Shown here in pieces: positions 21,533 through 29,441 of a stretch of DNA of 64,000 nucleotides (its first letter is position 1; every line of letters begins with the position of its first letter). Where the stretch lies: contig CAJXMO010000007.1 of NCBI GenBank assembly GCA_913056495.1, positions 147,547 through 211,546 of the forward strand, read 5' to 3'. A model generated the notes under the pieces. The model ran no database searches. It was given only the letters and a program-made list of their open reading frames with translations, and had not been told where the DNA came from. The translations under genes were made by a program, and so were the position numbers. The stretch is from an uncultured Alteromonadaceae bacterium (lineage in GTDB: Bacteria > Pseudomonadota > Gammaproteobacteria > Enterobacterales > Alteromonadaceae).

Positions 21533-21835
21533 TTATAAAGAGGCGTAATAAGCGGCTAGATCCTTAATATCCTGGTCAGACAAAGGCTTCGCCATTGCTG
21601 ACATCATAGGATCTTTTCGTTTACCGCTCTGAAAGTCATGTAATTGCTTGGCAATGTATCCTTGTTTCTGGCCAGCAAGATTTGGCCACAGCGGATTCAG
21701 GCTGATACCTTTTCCGCCATGGCAACTGGCGCAAACGGACGATTTTTCTTTGCCTGCGGTTATATCTCCGGCCGCCATAACCTGAGTGCTACTCAGTGCT
21801 AGCAAGCCAATACATAGTTGATTTAATAATTTCAT
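21533..21835 (-). CDS. Small periplasmic cytochrome c (c553-like)
   Basis: A 100-residue class I monoheme cytochrome with a signal peptide ending near VMAAG and a heme motif CASCH (35-39) followed by GGKG. A Met-containing segment (KDPMMSAMAKPL) can supply the distal heme ligand, and the C-terminus has the usual IKDLAAYYASL helix. It lies 91 bp downstream of another cytochrome gene at the end of the amine dehydrogenase cluster, so it is a candidate electron carrier from the dehydrogenase to the respiratory chain. That role is inferred from position only. Confidence 0.88.
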   Translation of the reverse strand: MKLLNQLCIGLLALSSTQVMAAGDITAGKEKSSVCASCHGGKGISLNPLWPNLAGQKQGYIAKQLHDFQSGKRKDPMMSAMAKPLSDQDIKDLAAYYASL

Positions 21836-21926
21836 TTTTTACTCCACACCCGGATATTTGGCACTGGCCCCCGGACGATTAATTTATGATATTTGCTCTG
21901 ATCAATAACAACTGATGACTGTCTGA

Positions 21927-22358
21927 TTAATTGCTATCAATTTTTTGGGTCAACTCTGCTCGGTATTTCAACAGGCTGGTTCTTAGAATATCTTTCCTTA
22001 ACGGGCCGACCTCTTCAGCTGTATAGGGGTTGCTATTGATTAAATCAGCTCTTTTGGGATCAAATTCTTTAATTAACCAATTTAGCATGCTCGCCATTTT
22101 TTCATCATTTAGTGGCGCAGTGGCTACACCCGGCACTCTGACTAAAAACGCTCGCCCGCCTTCCACAGTCAAAAATTTACCAACATAATTTCTGAACGTC
22201 GGTACCCGGCTATCGCCCGAGCCTCGTCCATCTATTGTGTGGCAACCAGAGCAGAATATTTTGTAATTTGTTGCATCTGAGTTAACGCCTGCTGCCTGCC
22301 CGGTAAAGGGCAAACAGCAAAACATAACTCCTATTGATAAATATTTAGATATAGTCAT
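21927..22358 (-). CDS. Periplasmic monoheme cytochrome c of the amine dehydrogenase operon
   Basis: A 143-residue exported protein with a signal peptide (about 1-23) and one heme motif, CSGCH (36-40), followed by TIDGRGSGDSRVPTFRNY. The open frame extends to 22391 and would overlap the light-chain gene; the ATG at 22358 starts a normal signal peptide and leaves a 13-nt gap, so it is preferred. Immediately behind the light-chain gene, it is the best candidate for the physiological electron acceptor, replacing the amicyanin of classical methylamine clusters. It is too small, with one heme, to be MauG. Confidence 0.82.
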   Translation of the reverse strand: MTISKYLSIGVMFCCLPFTGQAAGVNSDATNYKIFCSGCHTIDGRGSGDSRVPTFRNYVGKFLTVEGGRAFLVRVPGVATAPLNDEKMASMLNWLIKEFDPKRADLINSNPYTAEEVGPLRKDILRTSLLKYRAELTQKIDSN

Positions 22359-22371
22359 AGGAAACCAACAA

Positions 22372-22923
22372 TTAATTATCAGCTGATACACCTAAAATAA
22401 TTGCGGTTGAGCAATTATAGGTTTGAGATGAAGCTCCAATACACCAGTTGGTATCATTATTACTAAAGACACGGTACATGGGTTTATCATTTTCATTCCG
22501 GTTACAAAAGCATGTACCGCATGAGGTCGTGCCGCAACAGTCATTGTAAGAAATGATATAATGCTTGTTGTCAGCCGGATTCAAACAAGTACCTACCCAG
22601 GTTATAGGTGACATTTCTGTACCCGGAGGGCATGTTGTTACAGAGCCACCACAGCAAGAACATAAAAACCCATCAATGCCGCAATAACGCCAATATTCAC
22701 AAGTGCTAGGATCGCCCGGATCGTTCGGATTATTGTTTTCTTGTGGCAGAACCCCATTACTAAAGCCGGCTGAAGGGTTTGATGAAGCTCTTGCAACAGG
22801 TAAAGCAGGGATAGCAGACACACCTACTACGGCCATACCCAGCTTACTTAAAAAGCTACGACGAGATTGAGTTCGCGCTAAGTCTCGCGCTGATTTTTCA
22901 AAAATCTTATCAAATTTTGACAT
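22372..22923 (-). CDS. TTQ amine dehydrogenase light (beta) chain
   Basis: Small catalytic subunit of a quinoprotein amine dehydrogenase, carrying the tryptophan tryptophylquinone cofactor. The Tat-type leader (SRRSFLSKLG) fits export in folded form. The core starts at C75 (CEYWRYCGIDGFLCSCC). The two cofactor Trp residues are W109 (SPITWVGTC) and W160 (NDTNWCIG), 51 residues apart as in characterised enzymes. There are 14 Cys in the mature region; as I recall the families, methylamine dehydrogenase has 12 and aromatic amine dehydrogenase 14, and the SCCGG and SPI(S/T)W segments also look like the aromatic enzyme. Good ribosome-binding site (AGGAA, 8 nt). Family certain; substrate class inferred. 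Confidence 0.93.
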   Translation of the reverse strand: MSKFDKIFEKSARDLARTQSRRSFLSKLGMAVVGVSAIPALPVARASSNPSAGFSNGVLPQENNNPNDPGDPSTCEYWRYCGIDGFLCSCCGGSVTTCPPGTEMSPITWVGTCLNPADNKHYIISYNDCCGTTSCGTCFCNRNENDKPMYRVFSNNDTNWCIGASSQTYNCSTAIILGVSADN

Positions 22924-22933
22924 TTTAATTTTC

Positions 22934-23551
22934 CTATGCGTGTTTAACTAATGCACCATCTTTATCTGATGCAGCCTCTAAATATTCTTGAATTGACGAA
23001 ACATTCATCTCTTGGGCATTAAACAAGCTTTCTAAATGCTCACGAGAGTTAACAATGCCTAACGACGAAATGATGCCATTTTTGTCAATCAATACTGCGA
23101 ACGGCAGCTTACTTACGCCATAGGTTTTTCCGACTAATTCAGACAAAATGTACTGTTCTGCTGGCAACTTGTGCTGTTTAACATATTCTTCGTGTTTCAG
23201 ATCGCCGTCACTGACTAACAATAAATCTACGCTATTGTGCTCAGCTTTACTGACGGATAGCGCAACCGGTAAATAGTCTTTACATACCGGGCATTCCGGA
23301 GACATAAAAAACAAAAGCTGTGATTTTCCTGCTTTAGGTTTACCAACTGACACATTTGTCCCAGCCAGGCTTTTTGCTTCAACCACAGGGGCTTTGTCTT
23401 TTGCTTTTATCTGGCTGTTCATGGCTAACGCACCTGCAGGGGCGATACGCTCATAAATAACGCCAATTTGTCTTAATAAAGCAAGGGAAAGGACCACTAA
23501 AGAAATAGTCGCAATCCACAATAAAATGTTTGAGATAATTAGATAAGTCAT
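22934..23551 (-). CDS. mauD: MauD-like thioredoxin-fold maturation protein
   Basis: A 205-residue membrane-anchored protein with an N-terminal helix (about 5-28) and a periplasmic thioredoxin-like domain with a CPVC active site (C87, C90) in FFMSPECPVC. MauD is needed to form the many disulfide bonds of the light chain. The start has AGAGGA 7 nt upstream, and the gene lies 2 nt after the MauE-like gene and 10 nt before the light-chain gene, consistent with one transcript. Confidence 0.92.
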   Translation of the reverse strand: MTYLIISNILLWIATISLVVLSLALLRQIGVIYERIAPAGALAMNSQIKAKDKAPVVEAKSLAGTNVSVGKPKAGKSQLLFFMSPECPVCKDYLPVALSVSKAEHNSVDLLLVSDGDLKHEEYVKQHKLPAEQYILSELVGKTYGVSKLPFAVLIDKNGIISSLGIVNSREHLESLFNAQEMNVSSIQEYLEAASDKDGALVKHA

Positions 23552-23553
23552 GT

Positions 23554-24075
23554 TTAATCCTCTGTTTTGTAAATCGATAAATTATTTTTTAGCTTAGTTA
23601 TTGAAAAATATATTAATACCGCGAATACACTAAACGCATATACAGGTACTATTACCACGCCAATATTTGTTGGACTGATGGCCCAATAAATTCCGCTAAA
23701 TATTGATATCATTGCTAAATCAAGCCACACATTTTTCCAGCTCAATTTTGAGTTGGATGATTGAATTGGAAAAGAACAACCACAATCAAAGTTCACCTCG
23801 CCTTTTAATATGTTCACCGAGATAGCAACGGCATAAAAAGCAAACAGCGCAATGGATAATATAAACCCCAACTTCTGCGTTTCAGCGAACACGAAAAGCA
23901 AGGAGATACATAATTCCAGCAAAATAACGATGTGAGCCTGATACGGCATCCCTATCGCTCTGGATACAGTGTATTTACCAACGACTTCTTTAAATAACTG
24001 AAAAGAAAACAGTTTTTTTAAAGCACTGGTAAACCAAAAAAGACTCAAAGCGATCCAAGCAAGCAATGACAACAT
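23554..24075 (-). CDS. mauE: MauE-like membrane protein
   Basis: A 173-residue polytopic protein with about five hydrophobic segments and a paired Cys motif (NFDCGCSFP) before the last third. This matches MauE of the DoxX-like superfamily, which works with MauD in exporting or maturing the light chain. It sits between the heavy-chain and mauD genes with gaps of 2 nt on each side and has no clear ribosome-binding site of its own, suggesting translational coupling. Confidence 0.9.
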   Translation of the reverse strand: MLSLLAWIALSLFWFTSALKKLFSFQLFKEVVGKYTVSRAIGMPYQAHIVILLELCISLLFVFAETQKLGFILSIALFAFYAVAISVNILKGEVNFDCGCSFPIQSSNSKLSWKNVWLDLAMISIFSGIYWAISPTNIGVVIVPVYAFSVFAVLIYFSITKLKNNLSIYKTED

Positions 24076-24077
24076 AG

Positions 24078-25229
24078 TTATTTCGCAGCGTGCATAACCA
24101 GTGGTACGACACTCGGGCCACCGATTGAAAGTGAATGAGTAAACTTGCCGGTATCGGCACTATAAACGTCGACTCTCATCTCGTTGTTTATAATGGCAAG
24201 CAATGGATTAGCACTACGCGTTACTTCCACAGAAATACCTCCGTTTAACAGCGGTATAGACTTCACTTTTTTCTTGGTATGTACATCAAATACCCATAGC
24301 TCTTGAGCACTGTCTTTATGTGAACCGTTATAGCCATCCTTATGCATTAAGACATATACTAAAGATTTTCCATCACCGGAAATCACTTGCCAGCCACCAG
24401 GACGCCAGTTTTGCGCGCGTTCGGCTTCGGTCACTAATGACCAGGCTTTCATGGGTTTCGCGACAGACCCTGTCAGGTCTATAGGCTGCATCTGCCCTTT
24501 AAACGATGGAAAATAGGCGATGCCATCAATGACCGCAGTCTTTTCAAATAAGGGATCTGAATCAGGGTCAAAAAATGCGTCAACCTTATGCTCAGATACA
24601 ACTTGACCAGCTTCGTCAAATTGAATACTGACCATGGTGCCATCTGCACAAAGGCTACTAAAACCACGTTTTCCAGTTGGATAGATTAAGCTACAACCAG
24701 GTATATCTATATCGTTGAGGATTTCTTTGGTATCAGTTTTAATAATTCCAACTTTCACCGCAGGTGAAAATTTAAATATCAGCATGTACTTTTCATCATC
24801 AACAAACTGTAATGCATTTTTTTCCGCTACAGCCTGTGCCCGCTCGTTGCCGGGTAAAATGATTTCATCAACCGGTTTTAATGTTGCCGGATCCCATTCG
24901 GTGATTGCATCCGTTCTGGCTCCCCGAGTTGAGCGAGCATAAAAAGACTCACCGGTATATAACTTGTGCGTTTTTTCTGACTGAATAAAATTGCCAAATA
25001 CAGAAGCTGAAATTAACCCTTTATAGTTAAGTGTTTTAGCGGCTAAGTCTAAAATAACCACTTTGCCTTCAGTTAACGCGTAAAAAGAAACGTCATGCAC
25101 AAATATCCAATCTTTTGGATATTCAGCCGGTAAAGTCTCAATTTGCATTGTTTCTTCTGTTGGCAACTCTGCTGCTGAATTAAATGACAATAGGGATATC
25201 GCTATCGCCGATGCTAAAATTTTTCTCAT
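24078..25229 (-). CDS. TTQ amine dehydrogenase heavy (alpha) chain
   Basis: The 383-residue beta-propeller subunit that binds the TTQ-bearing light chain in a periplasmic alpha2beta2 enzyme. It has a Sec signal peptide (about 1-19). Family segments include STRGARTDAITEWDP, FKFSPAVKVGII, and TEAERAQNWRPGGWQ. The motif GSHKDSAQELWVFD is closer, from memory, to aromatic amine dehydrogenase than to methylamine dehydrogenase, while WRPGGWQ is shared. It opens the five-gene run heavy chain, mauE, mauD, light chain, cytochrome. The order matches known mau and aau clusters. There is no mauF, mauC or mauG in the window. Upstream, at 25336-25362, an inverted repeat CCTGATG/CATCAGG lies in the leader. 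Confidence 0.9.
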   Translation of the reverse strand: MRKILASAIAISLLSFNSAAELPTEETMQIETLPAEYPKDWIFVHDVSFYALTEGKVVILDLAAKTLNYKGLISASVFGNFIQSEKTHKLYTGESFYARSTRGARTDAITEWDPATLKPVDEIILPGNERAQAVAEKNALQFVDDEKYMLIFKFSPAVKVGIIKTDTKEILNDIDIPGCSLIYPTGKRGFSSLCADGTMVSIQFDEAGQVVSEHKVDAFFDPDSDPLFEKTAVIDGIAYFPSFKGQMQPIDLTGSVAKPMKAWSLVTEAERAQNWRPGGWQVISGDGKSLVYVLMHKDGYNGSHKDSAQELWVFDVHTKKKVKSIPLLNGGISVEVTRSANPLLAIINNEMRVDVYSADTGKFTHSLSIGGPSVVPLVMHAAK

Positions 25230-25641
25230 TTACCACTCCTTACTATTTATTTAAAACGTTGAATCATCAAAACAGTAAACCGCTGTTTTAAAAATGAATT
25301 AAGAGTTATAGCCAGTGGTTTTACTATGTTTACAACCTGATGAGTTGTCATCAAACATCAGGCGAACAATATCTATCCAGCGGATTAACTCAATAAATTG
25401 ACCTTCAGCTCACGGTCGTGCTAATGCCAATTCTTATTGCACTTAACTCATGTGCAGGTACAACACCCTATTAGGGCGTTGCTTTGTAACCATATGCTAA
25501 GCAAACCCCGTTCCAATTTAGTACACTGGTACCAATTTGGGTCGATTAAATTTGTTTGGTACACGTATTGAGGTGTATAATTTGAGCCCGTTTTATGGCG
25601 TGTAAAGGGCGCTAATTGACTTAAACCAAAGGATCAAATGA
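25230..25641. promoter_or_regulatory. Divergent regulatory region between the amine dehydrogenase operon and tetR
   Basis: These 412 bp separate two divergent units. They hold a hairpin (25336-25362), an imperfect inverted repeat AACACCC/GGGCGTT near 25465-25483, and two related elements near the tetR start: one at 25520-25540 containing the palindrome TGGTACCA, and one at 25560-25577 with the inverted repeat TACAC-N8-GTGTA. Confidence 0.6.
25520..25577. promoter_or_regulatory. Candidate TetR operators upstream of tetR
   Basis: A 21-nt element (25520-25540) with core GTACACTGGTACC recurs downstream of the gene at 26275-26295 with 17 of 21 identical bases. A third, inverted relative (TGGTACAC, 25557-25564) lies between. 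Elements repeated only around a TetR gene are likely its binding sites. Confidence 0.5.
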
Positions 25642-26253
25642 ATGCAAAAACGAGGGCCTTATAAACCAGGTTTACAACGGCGTACCGAGATTATTGAAGC
25701 AGCTCGAACATTATTTTTAGAGGAGGGATACCATAATTTTTCATTGCGAAAAGTTGCCAAAATAGTTGGCATATCTGCAGGTAATTTGCAGCATCACTTT
25801 GCAAGCCGAGATGAACTTATTGAAGAAATGCTAAACTCGGTAATAAGCTATCATATACAAAGACTTAAAGGTGAAAATTGCATCGATAACTCTGCTAAAA
25901 AGTACCTTTATAATGTGATCAAATATATTGTTTCAGACTTGTCCACAAGAGAAACCACTCTGTTTTTTCCTGAGCTTTGGTCGCTTGCCAACCATGACAA
26001 AAACGTCGATAAAATGATGCAAAACATGTATCACAGTGTTCAAGAATTATATCAAGAAATTGCGCTGTCCATTAACCCCAAACTGACACTAGGACAAACT
26101 AAAAACATCGCTTTATTTATCGTTGCTTCTGTTGAAGGCCACACTATGTTTTTAGGTAATCAAAAACCTTACATCTCTCATGCAGAAGCAACTCTGAATA
26201 TGGTTTATGGGTCTGCATTACAGCTTATAGAAAGTGGAAATATCCCAGAATGA
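25642..26253 (+). CDS. TetR-family transcriptional regulator
   Basis: A 203-residue repressor with an N-terminal helix-turn-helix (about 14-60): RTEIIEAARTLFLEEGYHNFSLRKVAK and VGISAGNLQHHFASRDELI are the standard TetR signature. The C-terminal ligand domain shows no recognisable subtype. It is divergent from the amine dehydrogenase operon, with repeated candidate operators in the shared region, so it probably controls that operon and itself; the inducer could be an amine or its aldehyde (inference). An AAAGGAT sequence precedes the ATG. Confidence 0.93.
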   Translation: MQKRGPYKPGLQRRTEIIEAARTLFLEEGYHNFSLRKVAKIVGISAGNLQHHFASRDELIEEMLNSVISYHIQRLKGENCIDNSAKKYLYNVIKYIVSDLSTRETTLFFPELWSLANHDKNVDKMMQNMYHSVQELYQEIALSINPKLTLGQTKNIALFIVASVEGHTMFLGNQKPYISHAEATLNMVYGSALQLIESGNIPE

Positions 26254-26274
26254 GGGCATTTTTCGCACCAAAAC

Positions 26275-26295
26275 AATACACCTGTACCATTTTGG
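26275..26295. promoter_or_regulatory. Second copy of the TetR-linked 21-nt element
   Basis: Starts 22 nt after the tetR stop; 17/21 identical to the copy at 25520-25540, with core TACACCTGTACCA. Confidence 0.45.
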
Positions 26296-26483
26296 TGATA
26301 AACTTGGGTGCCCACTCATAGGTCATATTTTAAAGCTCCGAATAGGAGTGGTATTTTAACAATAACTGAACAAACTAAGCTGCAAGGTTCAGCTATCTGT
26401 GCCAATTTGTGAACATAGCGGTTCGGTTTAAATCATTTTCATTTAGTGTTTAGGGCCTGCCAACTGGGGTTAGCAGTTGCAGC

Positions 26484-27440
26484 CTATACACTGGCTTTTC
26501 GATAATTCTGACGCCACTCTCTGGGCGTAATTTGATATTGGGTTTTAAAATGAGAACGATAAGAGCTCGCGGCTTTAAACCCCACCATTTCGGCAATTCG
26601 TTCAATAGAATGAGTTGAGTTTTCCAACATACATAAACTTCGCTGTAATCTTTGTTCAAGCAACCACTGGCCTAGGGATGTACCTGTACACTTTTTGAAA
26701 TGGCGGGTAAAAGTGCGCCGGTTCATTTGAATACGTTCAGCAAGCGAGTCTAAATCATAATCTTGTGTTAAATCCTTTTTGATGGTTTCCAATAATTCAT
26801 TCAAGCGCTTTTCACTGTTTGACTGATTAATCGGCCGGTCAATAAACTGCTCGCGCTGTCCCTCCCTGAACGTCGGTAAAACAAGCTTATTTGAGCGGTT
26901 CATCGCTTCTGTATCACCGTATAACTTTCTAACCAAATAGAGGCAGCAATCAATACTGGCCCCCACCCCGGCAGAAGTTAAGATACCATCATCTTCAATA
27001 TATAAAACATTTGGCTCCGGATTAATATTATCAAAGCGTTTGACAAATTCTGACTCTAGCTGCCAGTGTAAACTGGAACGCCGGTTCGCGAGCAACCCGG
27101 CATACGCCAGCACACAAGTGCCCAAACATAAACCGACAATTAAAACACCATTTTGATGTGCTTCAACCAAGGCATCAAGCAGTTCCTGACCGGGCTTTTC
27201 TTCAATCGAGCGCCAATATGGAATGATAATAATGTCGGATTGCGCCAAATCGGCCAAGCCATACTGAGTTTCAATATTGAATCCAAAATGAGAATGCAAA
27301 GCGCCCGGTTCACAGGCACATATTCTTAAATCGAAATGAGCTTGCTCGTAAGGCAGCTGACCAAAAATAGCACAAGGCACGGACAATTGAAAAGGTGCAA
27401 AATCATTAATTGCAACGATAGATATTATTGGTAAAGACAT
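26484..27440 (-). CDS. GlxA-type AraC family regulator
   Basis: A 318-residue regulator with an N-terminal DJ-1/PfpI-like domain (about 5-195; the nucleophile-elbow Cys is in GLCLGTCVLAYAG) and a C-terminal AraC double helix-turn-helix (about 215-315; LDSLAERIQMNRRTFTRHFKKCTG and IERIAEMVGFKAASSYRSHF). GlxA/FtrA-type proteins usually activate catabolic genes for nitrogen compounds such as amines and betaines, which would fit the neighbouring amine dehydrogenase operon, but it is convergent with tetR and no target is visible. AGGT lies 8 nt before the ATG. Confidence 0.92.
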   Translation of the reverse strand: MSLPIISIVAINDFAPFQLSVPCAIFGQLPYEQAHFDLRICACEPGALHSHFGFNIETQYGLADLAQSDIIIIPYWRSIEEKPGQELLDALVEAHQNGVLIVGLCLGTCVLAYAGLLANRRSSLHWQLESEFVKRFDNINPEPNVLYIEDDGILTSAGVGASIDCCLYLVRKLYGDTEAMNRSNKLVLPTFREGQREQFIDRPINQSNSEKRLNELLETIKKDLTQDYDLDSLAERIQMNRRTFTRHFKKCTGTSLGQWLLEQRLQRSLCMLENSTHSIERIAEMVGFKAASSYRSHFKTQYQITPREWRQNYRKASV

Positions 27441-27662
27441 ACTGTAGACCTGTAATTTTGACCGTTTATTACTTATGATACCCTAATTATCTATCAGTTT
27501 AGACGATTAATCTGGCATCCTTGATTCTATTCAACCGCTTGCACACATAAAAAATAATAAGCCGATATATCCATATAAACCATGAATAATCATTCACCCA
27601 AACCTAATGCTTCCAACGCTGGTAAGGTCAAGTCATCTGGCTTAATAAGCCCATCTCACGGT

Positions 27663-27710
27663 AAAAAATGAAAAAGCGATTATTTATCCTTATATCATCG
27701 CTTTTTCATT
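27663..27710 (-). terminator. Intrinsic terminator of the NmrA-like gene
   Basis: A perfect 14-bp stem (27667-27680 with 27697-27710) is followed on the minus strand by a T-rich tract, just after the stop codon of the 27724 gene. Confidence 0.9.
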
Positions 27711-27723
27711 TACGGATATTACC

Positions 27724-28572
27724 CTAGTCAATATTTAATTCTTTTAACCACTGCTGCACGCTACGTGGATAAATATTTAATCTGTGTTGAGCGCTGTTTC
27801 CTGTTGCAATGGCAGAATCTTGCGTTAATGCTTTTGCTTGATAACCCTTTACAACCTCCGCAGCAGCCGCTTCACCAAACAAGCTGGCTAGCCTTTCCCC
27901 AAAAATTTCCGGGGTTAATGATTGGTATGTTACCTTGCTCTGATAATGGTCAGAAAATGCTTCGGCTAACTGTACACCGGTTATCGCTGGCAGTTGGCCT
28001 ACTTCAACAATACCTGTTACTGAATGGTCTTCTAACAAGCGCAGCGCAACATCTGCAATATCCAAATGTGAACACCAGGATACTGGGTAATTTTCTCTGA
28101 GTGGATAGGCGAGTACGCCTTCTTCTTTTGCTGGCCCCATCACAATAGGCAGTAATAAATTTTCCAAATACAGTTTAGGGGCTATGACTGCAACTTTTGC
28201 CTGAGTATTTGATACTTCTCGAATAAGCGTCGGTAATGCGCTGTTTTCATCGCCTGGTACACCTAATTTCCACCCACTGGTTGAAATAACAATACGCTCA
28301 GGCTTGGCAATTTTGACAGCAGAGGCAATGTTATGCGCATACTGAAGTCGACTGGCTTCGTCAGCTAGCGGCAAATGAATAAAAATACCTGTGGCATCTG
28401 TGTAGGCCGAAACGAGCGAATCAATAGACGATAAGTCAACTTGAATAGCGGGTTTATTGCCTAAGCCATCTGTATTACGTACCGCAGCAAACGCATTTTT
28501 GCCGGATTGAATAAGTTGATTAAACAAAGGAGCACCTTGTGCGCCCGTTGCGCCATGAATAATGTATTTCAT
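27724..28572 (-). CDS. NmrA/QorB-like NAD(P)-binding oxidoreductase
   Basis: A 282-residue Rossmann protein of the atypical SDR type. The N-terminal nucleotide site is IIHGATGAQGAPLF, followed by AAVRNTDGLG, IFIHLPLADEASR and VISTSGW. This resembles NmrA-like and QorB-like quinone oxidoreductases. The frame extends to a GTG at 28581 that overlaps the ribosome-binding site (AGGTG); the ATG at 28572 is preferred. It is divergent from an HxlR regulator, an arrangement seen for HxlR-type redox regulators and quinone reductases, so a role in quinone or electrophile stress is plausible. Confidence 0.82.
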   Translation of the reverse strand: MKYIIHGATGAQGAPLFNQLIQSGKNAFAAVRNTDGLGNKPAIQVDLSSIDSLVSAYTDATGIFIHLPLADEASRLQYAHNIASAVKIAKPERIVISTSGWKLGVPGDENSALPTLIREVSNTQAKVAVIAPKLYLENLLLPIVMGPAKEEGVLAYPLRENYPVSWCSHLDIADVALRLLEDHSVTGIVEVGQLPAITGVQLAEAFSDHYQSKVTYQSLTPEIFGERLASLFGEAAAAEVVKGYQAKALTQDSAIATGNSAQHRLNIYPRSVQQWLKELNID

Positions 28573-28607
28573 ATTTAACACCTAATAGTTCATTTTTTGA
28601 AGTAATG

Positions 28608-28620
28608 ATAGTGCTATAAT
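28608..28620 (+). promoter_or_regulatory. Candidate -10 element and palindrome of the hxlR-like gene
   Basis: TATAAT at 28615-28620 overlaps the inverted repeat ATAG-TG-CTAT (28608-28617) in the divergent region. It could be a promoter covered by the HxlR protein. No well-spaced -35 was found. Confidence 0.35.
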
Positions 28621-28668
28621 GAAATCAGTTACGTCAAATGCACTAATAGAAATTTTTGGAAAAAATTT

Positions 28669-29040
28669 ATGAATTCAAGATCACAGCCCTGTTGTGGGGT
28701 CGCGCGCTTTTTAACTATTCTTGATGGCCCTTGGGCTACCCTGATTATTCGAGAGTTATTAAACGGACCATTGCGGTTTACCGAGCTGCGGAAACAATTA
28801 GAAGGCGTCAGCGCTCATACGCTCACCCATAGGTTAAAACGTTTTGAAGAAAACGGTATTGTATCGCGCACTGCGTACGCAGAAACACCGCCAAGAGTGG
28901 TTTATGAACTAACAGAAAAAGGAATGGAACTGCGCGAAGTACTAAATGCTATGAGAGTATGGGGTGATTCACTTGAATCTGCCGAGCCAGAAAAAACAGT
29001 TTCAAATTCAATTGAAAGTTGCCCATTTAGTCAAAAATAG
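28669..29040 (+). CDS. HxlR-family transcriptional regulator
   Basis: A 123-residue winged-helix regulator with the HxlR core: ILDGPWATLIIRELLNGPLRFTELRKQLEGVS, then LTHRLKRFEENGIVSRTAY and VVYELTEKG. An adjacent Cys pair (C8-C9) precedes the helix-turn-helix and another Cys lies near the C-terminus (ESCPFSQK), which could permit redox sensing. It is divergent from the NmrA-like oxidoreductase and probably regulates it. Confidence 0.93.
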   Translation: MNSRSQPCCGVARFLTILDGPWATLIIRELLNGPLRFTELRKQLEGVSAHTLTHRLKRFEENGIVSRTAYAETPPRVVYELTEKGMELREVLNAMRVWGDSLESAEPEKTVSNSIESCPFSQK

Positions 29041-29156
29041 CATGTGAAAATTTCGCTCATTCTATTTCAAATGCTACGGGCTATTTTTATGATAGAGAAT
29101 ATCATTTTATCATTAAATTATTTGTATCCTAACAGCAATTTAATTATTCTATCCTG

Positions 29157-29262
29157 ACTTAGGGGAGTAGTCTCTTGCTTCATGCGGGGAAACTGTCAAC
29201 ATACCCCGAGCGTTCAATGCTCGTGGCAGTTTCGAGTCTAAAAGACTTTGACAAGACTTAAG
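29157..29262 (+). ncRNA. yybP-ykoY (manganese) riboswitch
   Basis: The leader contains the conserved strings of this class in order: GGGGAGTAG (29161-29169), GTCAACATA (29194-29202) and CAAGACTTAAG (29252-29262). The P1 stem pairs CTTAGG (29157-29162) with CTTAAG (29257-29262). The downstream gene is a cation antiporter, a standard target of this manganese sensor. The 3' side of P1 (TTAAGATAA, 29258-29266) is exactly complementary to TTATCTTAA (29294-29302), giving an anti-P1 switch. A second hairpin, GGGCAGAG (29278-29285) with CTCTGCCC (29310-29317), excludes it. It probably acts by hiding or freeing the ribosome-binding site GAGG at 29319-29322. Confidence 0.88.
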
Positions 29263-29330
29263 ATAATCAGTCATTTCGGGCAGAGGTGGCTTATTATCTT
29301 AATGATCTACTCTGCCCTGAGGATAGTCGA

Positions 29331-29441
29331 ATGAACCCAACATTTGTTGAATTGCCCTACCATTTTATTGAGTACCATACTCAAAATCTCCAAAACTCAG
29401 CGGTCTTCAGTAAACCATCAGAGGTCTGGGTATGTTGTTAG
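29331..29441 (+). CDS. Possible 36-codon leader ORF overlapping the antiporter start
   Basis: ATG at 29331 has GAGG 8 nt upstream, directly after the riboswitch switching hairpin. The frame encodes MNPTFVELPYHFIEYHTQNL and ends VWVCC, with its TAG overlapping the first 10 nt of the antiporter gene in another frame. This arrangement suits translational coupling, so that the riboswitch would control the antiporter through the leader. The protein resembles nothing firmly; its first residues faintly recall RelE-type toxins. It could be chance. Confidence 0.45.
   Translation: MNPTFVELPYHFIEYHTQNLQNSAVFSKPSEVWVCC

Noticed and set aside
29331..29441. Reading the leader ORF as a RelE-type toxin remnant
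   Set aside because: Only about ten residues (TFVELP and nearby) look similar, there is no antitoxin, and a leader peptide explains the position better.
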